Of a stretch of DNA of 64,000 bases, positions 58,998 through 64,000 are shown in pieces (position 1 is the stretch's first letter; every line of letters starts with the position of its first letter). The stretch lies in NCBI RefSeq assembly GCF_000720475.1, contig NZ_JOAP01000010.1:1-64000 (forward strand), read 5' to 3'. The stretch is from Streptomyces aureocirculatus (GTDB lineage Bacteria; Actinomycetota; Actinomycetes; Streptomycetales; Streptomycetaceae). Below the pieces are notes generated by a model. It was not told the origin of the DNA, searched no databases, and saw nothing but the letters and a program-made list of their open reading frames with translations. A program made the translations under genes and the position numbers.

Positions 58998-59912
58998 ATG
59001 ATGAATCCCTGGAGGCTGCGGCTGCTGAGCAGGCTCGACACGCTCGGTACGGTGCGGGCGGTCGCCCAGGCCAGCAATCTGAGCGCGTCCAGCGTGTCCC
59101 AGCAGTTGGCCGTCCTGGAGGCCGAGACCCGTACCCAGCTCCTGGAACGCTCGGGACGGCGGGTGCGGCTGACCTCCGCGGGGCTGATCCTGGCCCGGCG
59201 CGCGCGGGCGATCCTCGACCACATGGAGGGCGTCGAGGCCGAGCTGCGCGGGTTCGGCGAGGAACCGGCGGGACTCGTGCGCCTCGGGGCGTTCCAGAGC
59301 GCGATCCACACCATGGCCGTGCCCGCGGTGACGCGTCTCGCACGCGAGTATCCGCACCTCGACGTGCAGTTGCTGCAACTCGAACCGCACGAGAGCGTGC
59401 CCGCGCTGCGCGGCGGCGACGCGGACATCATCATCACGACCACGGACTTCGACGAGCTGCCGCTCGGCCCCGACGTCGACTTCGTGCCGCTGGCCACGGA
59501 CTCGATCCTGCTGGTGGTGCCGCCCGGCCATCCGGCGGCCGGGCGCGGCGCCGTGGACCTCGCGCATTACGCGGACGAGGCGTGGGCGTTCGACATGCCG
59601 CAGTCGTACATGGCGAACCTCGCGCTGCGCCTGTGCCGCCAATCGCGGTTCGAGCCGCGGGTGGTGTGCCGCTTCAGCAACTACCTGCTGGCCCTTCAGC
59701 ACGTCGAGGCCGGGCTCTCGATCACGCTCCTTCCCGACCTCGCTGTCGACCGCCGCTACCGCGTCGCCACCAGTGAGCTGGCAAGTCCCCTGACACGCAC
59801 GATCACGGCGGCCGTCCGCCGCGGCTCTCCCCCTCGCGCGGCGGTACGGGTCGTGCTCGACGCCCTGCGCCACGGCCCGGAACTGCCGCTGCCGCGGCCG
59901 GAGCACGGGTGA
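58998..59912 (+). CDS. LysR-family regulator, DgdR-like
   Basis: 304 residues. N-terminal LysR helix-turn-helix (LRLLSRLDTLGTVRAVAQASNLSASSVSQQLAVLEAETRTQLLERSGRRVRLTSAG) and a periplasmic-binding-like effector domain. LysR genes that lie divergent to a target usually activate it when inducer is bound, here probably dialkylglycine for dgdA 87 bases away. ATG at 59001 is an equally good start because the two ATGs are adjacent. The C-terminus is convergent with the MFS exporter, with a hairpin between. Confidence 0.9.
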   Translation: MMNPWRLRLLSRLDTLGTVRAVAQASNLSASSVSQQLAVLEAETRTQLLERSGRRVRLTSAGLILARRARAILDHMEGVEAELRGFGEEPAGLVRLGAFQSAIHTMAVPAVTRLAREYPHLDVQLLQLEPHESVPALRGGDADIIITTTDFDELPLGPDVDFVPLATDSILLVVPPGHPAAGRGAVDLAHYADEAWAFDMPQSYMANLALRLCRQSRFEPRVVCRFSNYLLALQHVEAGLSITLLPDLAVDRRYRVATSELASPLTRTITAAVRRGSPPRAAVRVVLDALRHGPELPLPRPEHG

Positions 59913-59980
59913 GCGGTGGCCTGCGCGCGGCTTCGCCCGGTTCCGGTCATCGGCTGTGCGCGCGGCTCGTGGGCACGACG

Positions 59981-60010
59981 AAGGGCCCCGTGGTGCTGCC
60001 CGGGGCCCCT
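59981..60010. terminator. Hairpin terminator between convergent lysR-like and MFS genes
   Basis: AAGGGCCCCG (59981-59990) pairs with CGGGGCCCCT (60001-60010) with one mismatch around a 10-base loop. It is placed to end both convergent transcripts. Confidence 0.65.
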
Positions 60011-60024
60011 CCGTGTCCGGGCGG

Positions 60025-61464
60025 TCAGGAGTGCGCGGGCTCCTCGGGCCGGTCGGCCGGAACATCCTCGTCGTCCGGCGGCGGCCCCTGCGGCCGGGCC
60101 TGCGCAGGCAGCCGCAGCGCCACCAGGGCAGCGACGGCGACCAGCGCCGCCGTCCCCCACACCGCTGCCCGGAACGGGCCGGGGTCCGGTGCGCCGCCGA
60201 GGCCGCCGCTCCCGATCACCGCCGCGCAGACCGCGATGCCCGCGGCCCCGCCGAGGGTGCGCAGGATCTGGAAGAGGCCCATGGCCTGCCCCATGTCGGG
60301 CGGCGCGATCGAGTCGAATCCCGCGAGCTGGACGGTGAGGACGGCCGTTCCGAGGACCAGGCCGACCAGGAACATCAGCGCCCGTACGGACCAGGCGTGT
60401 TCGGCGACGCCGGCCACGGCGAGCAGCGCGAAGACGGCGGTGGCCAGGAGCAGTGCGGGCACGGCGAGGCGGCGGGGTCCGAGCCGTGGCAGGAGCCGGT
60501 CCACGACCTGGGAGGCCAGCATCAGGCCGAGGGCCTCGGGGAACACGCTGAGCCCCGCGTCGAGGGCGGAGGCACCGAGCGCGGCCTGATAGAGGAGCGG
60601 GAACACGAAGAGCACGCCCATCAGGCCCGCGGCGGTGAGCACCGCGAGGACGGATGCGGTGCCGTAGTCCCGGTCCGCGAACAGGCTCAGGCGCAGCAGG
60701 GGTTCCTCGGCGCGCCGCAGGTGGAAGACGGCGGCGACGAGCAGGGCCGCGCCGAGGACGGCCGCGGTGGCGACCGCGGGGCGGGTCAAGGCGTGCGAGG
60801 GGCCGTGTCCGAGGGCGTAGGTGAGCAGGCCGAGCGCCGGTGTCGCGAGCCAGAAACCGGTGCGGTCGAACGGGCCCGTGCCGCCCTCGACGTGCTCGCG
60901 CAGGCCGAGGACGCCGATGAGGAGCGCGGCGGCGCCGACGGGCACGTTCACGAAGAACAGCCAGTGCCAGGAGGCGTGTTCGGTGAGCAGACCGCCCAGC
61001 GGCGGCCCGAGTGCGGGCATGAGGGCGGTCGGGACGATCAGTGCCTTGGCCAGCTTGCCCCGCTCGTGCGGGGCGAATGTGCGGAACAGCAGGGTCATTC
61101 CGACCGGTGTCAGCAGACCACCGGCGAGGCCCTGCACCGCGCGGGCCGTGATGAGGGTGGGCAGGTTCTGGGCGAGCCCGCACAGGGCGGAGGCGGCGGT
61201 GAACACGGCGAGCGCGCCGAGGAACACCTTCTTGGTGCCGAGGCGGTCGCCGAGCCACCCGGCGACGGGCAGGGCGAGGGCCAAGGCTACGAGGAAGGCC
61301 GTCTCCACGGCGTTGGCGGCCGACACCGGGCGGTCGAAGTCCTCGGCGATGGTGAACAGGGCCGGGTTGACGATCGTGGAGTCGAGGCCGTTCATGCACA
61401 TGGCGGCCACATAGACGGTGACGACGGCGGCTCTCGGGGAAGGACGTCGGATCGGGCTCGTCAC
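60025..61464 (-). CDS. MFS exporter of the 14-helix DHA2 type, probable siderophore exporter
   Basis: 479 residues from GTG at 61464, which overlaps the mbtH stop as GTGA. DHA2 marks: [19 protein letters not shown] (motif D1 in helix 1), [14 protein letters not shown] (loop 2-3), [24 protein letters not shown] and [27 protein letters not shown] (motif C). About 14 hydrophobic segments are present. Coupling to mbtH and the siderophore synthetase suggests it secretes the finished catechol siderophore, as EntS/YmfD-like pumps do. The C-terminal 25 residues are charged ([16 protein letters not shown]). Confidence 0.9.
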   Translation of the reverse strand: MTSPIRRPSPRAAVVTVYVAAMCMNGLDSTIVNPALFTIAEDFDRPVSAANAVETAFLVALALALPVAGWLGDRLGTKKVFLGALAVFTAASALCGLAQNLPTLITARAVQGLAGGLLTPVGMTLLFRTFAPHERGKLAKALIVPTALMPALGPPLGGLLTEHASWHWLFFVNVPVGAAALLIGVLGLREHVEGGTGPFDRTGFWLATPALGLLTYALGHGPSHALTRPAVATAAVLGAALLVAAVFHLRRAEEPLLRLSLFADRDYGTASVLAVLTAAGLMGVLFVFPLLYQAALGASALDAGLSVFPEALGLMLASQVVDRLLPRLGPRRLAVPALLLATAVFALLAVAGVAEHAWSVRALMFLVGLVLGTAVLTVQLAGFDSIAPPDMGQAMGLFQILRTLGGAAGIAVCAAVIGSGGLGGAPDPGPFRAAVWGTAALVAVAALVALRLPAQARPQGPPPDDEDVPADRPEEPAHS

Positions 61465-61679
61465 CGGGTCAGTGCTCCGGGGGCCGCGGCGTGGGAGGTG
61501 ACCCAGGTCAGGGCCTGTGTGCGCGAGCAGGGCCCGTACACCGTCGTCCAGCCGTCGGGCACGTCGGCGAACAGCGGCCACAGGGAGTGCTGCCCGCGGT
61601 CGTTGCCGAGTACGAGGAAGGTGCTCGACGGGGTGTCCGCGTCGAAGGGGTTGGCGGGGGCGTCCGCGGTCACGGCCAT
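61461..61679 (-). CDS. MbtH-like protein
   Basis: 72 residues. MbtH proteins bind A domains of peptide synthetases and make them soluble and active. The family pattern is seen in [26 protein letters not shown] and [14 protein letters not shown]. The last conserved block, normally W-x-D-x-R-P, is replaced by [10 protein letters not shown], so the third conserved Trp is missing. ATG at 61679 lies 5 bases behind the synthetase stop; its own stop overlaps the MFS gene. It surely serves the Thr-activating synthetase upstream and may also serve the left-hand synthetase. Confidence 0.9.
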   Translation of the reverse strand: MAVTADAPANPFDADTPSSTFLVLGNDRGQHSLWPLFADVPDGWTTVYGPCSRTQALTWVTSHAAAPGALTR

Positions 61680-61684
61680 CGGTG

Positions 61685-64000
61685 TCACTTCTCCAGCTCG
61701 GTCAGTCGGTCGGCGACCACGCGGGCGATGTGCGCGATCGGCTCGGGCAGGGTCATGTCCTTGTGGGAGCAGGCGACATCGGTGTTGTCGACGCGTCCGC
61801 TCACGTAGGGCGCCCAGGTGTCGGGGGTGAGGGTGTCGTCGATGGTGTCGACGGTGGCGCGGAAGAACAGCACGTCGCCGTCGAACCCGCGGTGGTCGTA
61901 GGCCCGTACGAGGTCGTTGGTGTTGAGGTAGATGTCCGCGAGTGCCTCGATGGTGGCGGTGGGCAGGGCGGCGAGTGGGCTGTTCTCGCGGTGCAGGACC
62001 TCGACGACGTTCTCGGTCGTCAGGGCCTTGCCCGCCAGGCTGTCGGGGCCGTAGCCGCCCATCGTCAGGAGCGATTCGAGTGCTTCGGCGCGGTCGGGGA
62101 CCGGTAGGTCGCGGAAGCCCTCCGCCGGGTAGGCGTCGAGGATCGCGAGCAGTTCGACGTCCTGTCCCCCGGCCTGGAGGTGGGTGGCGACGGCGTGCGC
62201 GATGATGCCGCCCGTGGACCAGCCGAGAAGCCGGTAGGGGCCGGTGGGCTGCGCCTCGCGGACGCGGGCCGCGTAGTGCGCGGCGAGCTCGTCGAGGGTG
62301 GCGGGCAGCGGGTCGGCGGCGGTGGCGGGGCCCACGCCCTGGGCCTGTAGGCCGTAGACCGGCACGTCCGGCGGCAGGTGCCGGATGAGACCCGCGTAGC
62401 ACCAGCTCAGGCCGCCCGCCGGGTGCACGCAGTGCAGGGGCGCGCGGTCGCCTTCGCGGGCCGGGCGCAGCGGGAGCAGCACGTCGAGCGGATCGTCGTG
62501 CCGGTCGCCGTCGAGCACGGCGTCGAGGGCGGCGGCCGTGGGCGACTGGAAGACGGTGCCGATGGACACGTCGGTGCCGAACGCGGCGCGCACCCGGCCG
62601 GCGAGGCGCACGGCGAGCAGGGAGTGCCCGCCGAGGTCGAAGAAGTTGTCATCGGCGCCGACCCGTTCGAGGCCGAGCACATCGGCGAAGATCGCGCACA
62701 GTTGTTCCTCGCGCGGGGTGCGCGGGGCACGTCCGCCGTCTGCCGTCGCGGGGGCGCCGGGCGCGGGCAGGGCCTTGCGGTCCAGCTTGCCGTTGCCGGT
62801 CAGCGGCAGTTGGCCGAGCGGGACGATCGCGGCGGGCACCATGTGGGCGGGCAGCCTGCGCGCAGCGTGCTCGCGCAGGTCCGAGGTGTCGCACGGCTCC
62901 GTAGTCGACGGCACGGCATAGCCGACGAGCCGCTTGTCGCCGGGGGTGTCCTCGCGGACGACGACAGCGCAGTCGGCGACGTCGGGGTGAGCGGCCAGGA
63001 CGGCCTCGATCTCGCCGAGTTCGATCCTGAACCCGCGGATCTTCACCTGGTGGTCGGCGCGCCCGAAGTACTCCAGGGTGCCGTCGGCCCTGCGCCGCGC
63101 GAGGTCGCCCGAGCGGTACATGCGGGTGCCGCCGGCGCCGAAGAGGTGCGCGTAGGGGTCGGCGACGAAGCGTGTCGCCGTCAGGTCGGGGCGGCCCAGA
63201 TAGCCGAGGGCGACGCCTTCGCCCGCGACGTACATCTCGCCGGTGACGCCGGGCGGCACCGGTCGCAGGCGGTCGTCGAGGACGTACACGCGCAGGTCGG
63301 GGATGTTGACGCCGATGGTCGGGGAGGTCGCGGTGGCGGCCGTGGCACGGTCGAGCGGGAAGTGGGTGACGTGGACGGTGGTCTCGGTGATGCCGTACAT
63401 GTTCACCAGGGCCGGGGCGTCGGCGGCGTGCCGCTCGTACCAGTCGGTGAGCCGCCCGAGCTCCAGGGCCTCGCCGCCGAACACCACGTAGCGCAGGGCG
63501 AGTTCGTGTCCGGGCTCGTCGCGGTCGGCGGCGGCGAGCTGGTAGAAGGCGGACGGCGTCTGGTTGAGGACGGTGACGCGCTCCGCGGCCAGGAGCCGCA
63601 GGAAGGCGCGGGGGTCGCGGCTGGTGAGGTGGGGTACGACGACGACCTTGCCGCCGTACAGGAGCGCGCCCCACAGTTCCCAGACGGAGAAGTCGAAGGC
63701 GTAGGAGTGGAAGAGCGTCCATGCGTCGTCGGGGCCGAACGCGAACCAGTGGTCGGTGGCGGTCAGGAGCCGGGTGACGTTGTGGTGGGAGACCACGACG
63801 CCCTTGGGGCGGCCGGTGGATCCTGACGTGTAGATGATGTACGCGGGGTCCTGTGGCGCAAGCGGTCTGGTGCGGTCCGCCTGGCGCAGCGGTGTGTCGG
63901 CGTACGCGGCGGTCGCGTCGCTGTCGACGGTGATGACGGGCAGCGCGTGGGCGGGCAGCAGGGCCGCGGTGGCCGTGTCGGTGACGACGGCGGCGGGCGC
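61685..64000 (-). CDS. Siderophore peptide synthetase, 3' end: Thr adenylation domain, PCP, thioesterase (5' part off the right edge)
   Basis: 771 residues in the window, beginning inside an A domain just before [14 protein letters not shown] (near 63820). Pocket residues D-F-W-N-V-G-M-V-H read from [25 protein letters not shown] and [11 protein letters not shown] are the Thr code. Then PCP ([15 protein letters not shown] near 62630) and an EntF-type thioesterase with Ser nucleophile in [14 protein letters not shown] (near 62215). A Thr module ending in TE, next to mbtH, an exporter and DHB genes, fits an iterative TE that builds a tri-Thr lactone, as in griseobactin (DHB-Arg-Thr trimer). The partner module (Arg or other) is not in the window, so the exact product is open. 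Confidence 0.93.
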   Translation of the reverse strand, partial: APAAVVTDTATAALLPAHALPVITVDSDATAAYADTPLRQADRTRPLAPQDPAYIIYTSGSTGRPKGVVVSHHNVTRLLTATDHWFAFGPDDAWTLFHSYAFDFSVWELWGALLYGGKVVVVPHLTSRDPRAFLRLLAAERVTVLNQTPSAFYQLAAADRDEPGHELALRYVVFGGEALELGRLTDWYERHAADAPALVNMYGITETTVHVTHFPLDRATAATATSPTIGVNIPDLRVYVLDDRLRPVPPGVTGEMYVAGEGVALGYLGRPDLTATRFVADPYAHLFGAGGTRMYRSGDLARRRADGTLEYFGRADHQVKIRGFRIELGEIEAVLAAHPDVADCAVVVREDTPGDKRLVGYAVPSTTEPCDTSDLREHAARRLPAHMVPAAIVPLGQLPLTGNGKLDRKALPAPGAPATADGGRAPRTPREEQLCAIFADVLGLERVGADDNFFDLGGHSLLAVRLAGRVRAAFGTDVSIGTVFQSPTAAALDAVLDGDRHDDPLDVLLPLRPAREGDRAPLHCVHPAGGLSWCYAGLIRHLPPDVPVYGLQAQGVGPATAADPLPATLDELAAHYAARVREAQPTGPYRLLGWSTGGIIAHAVATHLQAGGQDVELLAILDAYPAEGFRDLPVPDRAEALESLLTMGGYGPDSLAGKALTTENVVEVLHRENSPLAALPTATIEALADIYLNTNDLVRAYDHRGFDGDVLFFRATVDTIDDTLTPDTWAPYVSGRVDNTDVACSHKDMTLPEPIAHIARVVADRLTELEK

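Noticed and set aside
61685..64000. Right-end synthetase as part of the same assembly line as the left-end NRPS
   Set aside because: It is on the opposite strand about 47 kb away, and both end in their own Thr module and TE. The right one groups with mbtH, an exporter and the DHB genes.

Overview
The window is very GC-rich, with strong third-position GC bias, GGAGG-type ribosome binding sites, frequent GTG starts and many 4-base ATGA/GTGA gene overlaps. Together with MbtH, GtrA, HxlR, DUF1206-type and streptogrisin-type proteins and IdeR/DmdR-type iron boxes, this points to a Streptomyces or close relative. No RNA genes, complete insertion sequences, phage genes or CRISPR arrays were seen.

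Left (1-14.5 kb): the 3' end of a peptide synthetase on the + strand. Modules run [A]-PCP, C-A-PCP-E, C-A(with N-methyltransferase)-PCP, C-A(Thr)-PCP-TE. The first A domain carries an internal deletion with a frame change near base 910. The terminal thioesterase has Cys, not Ser, as nucleophile. A strong hairpin terminator follows.

14.6-24.1 kb: mostly single genes. They are a GtrA-like membrane protein, a divergent RidA/HxlR pair sharing a repeated operator-like motif, two divergent YbdK-type carboxylate-amine ligases, a secreted beta-sandwich-like protein, a DUF1206 membrane protein, an anti-sigma-like ATPase, a secreted serine protease, and a dienelactone-hydrolase-like protein that lacks the usual Cys.

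24.1-28.3 kb (- strand): a tightly coupled four-gene operon. It encodes a 60-residue peptide, two proteins I do not recognise, and a beta-lactamase-fold hydrolase with a long repeat-built N-terminus. It has its own promoter. This is the best candidate in the window for an undescribed system.

28.5-31.5 kb (- strand): cbiMNQO cobalt uptake genes behind a cobalamin riboswitch.

31.6-42.8 kb: a collagen/hydroxyproline utilisation locus. A secreted M9 collagenase (+) faces a - strand set: Xaa-Pro aminopeptidase, the three subunits of a D-hydroxyproline dehydrogenase, a DapA-family deaminase, a proline-racemase-family epimerase, a wrecked aldehyde dehydrogenase (the last step of the pathway) and a GntR regulator.

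42.8-53 kb: catechol siderophore genes. A - strand operon dhbA-dhbC-dhbE-dhbB plus a free aryl carrier protein is followed by a glycosyltransferase. A divergent + strand pair encodes a fused two-domain iron-siderophore permease and an enterochelin-type esterase. Two iron boxes lie between the divergent units.

53-60 kb: a LysE exporter, an ArsR-type regulator and divergent MFS gene around a perfect palindrome, a His-rich zinc/cation diffusion facilitator, and a 2,2-dialkylglycine decarboxylase with its divergent LysR regulator.

60-64 kb (- strand): the 3' end of a second synthetase (Thr-specific A domain, PCP, TE), then mbtH and a 14-TM-type MFS exporter. With the dhb genes this suggests a DHB-Xaa-Thr lactone siderophore of the griseobactin type. 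The module for Xaa would lie beyond the window.

A recurring peculiarity is the number of short tandem repeats (15, 20, 36/99, 45 and 45-66 bp units), both between genes and inside coding sequences, often as disordered N-terminal tails.
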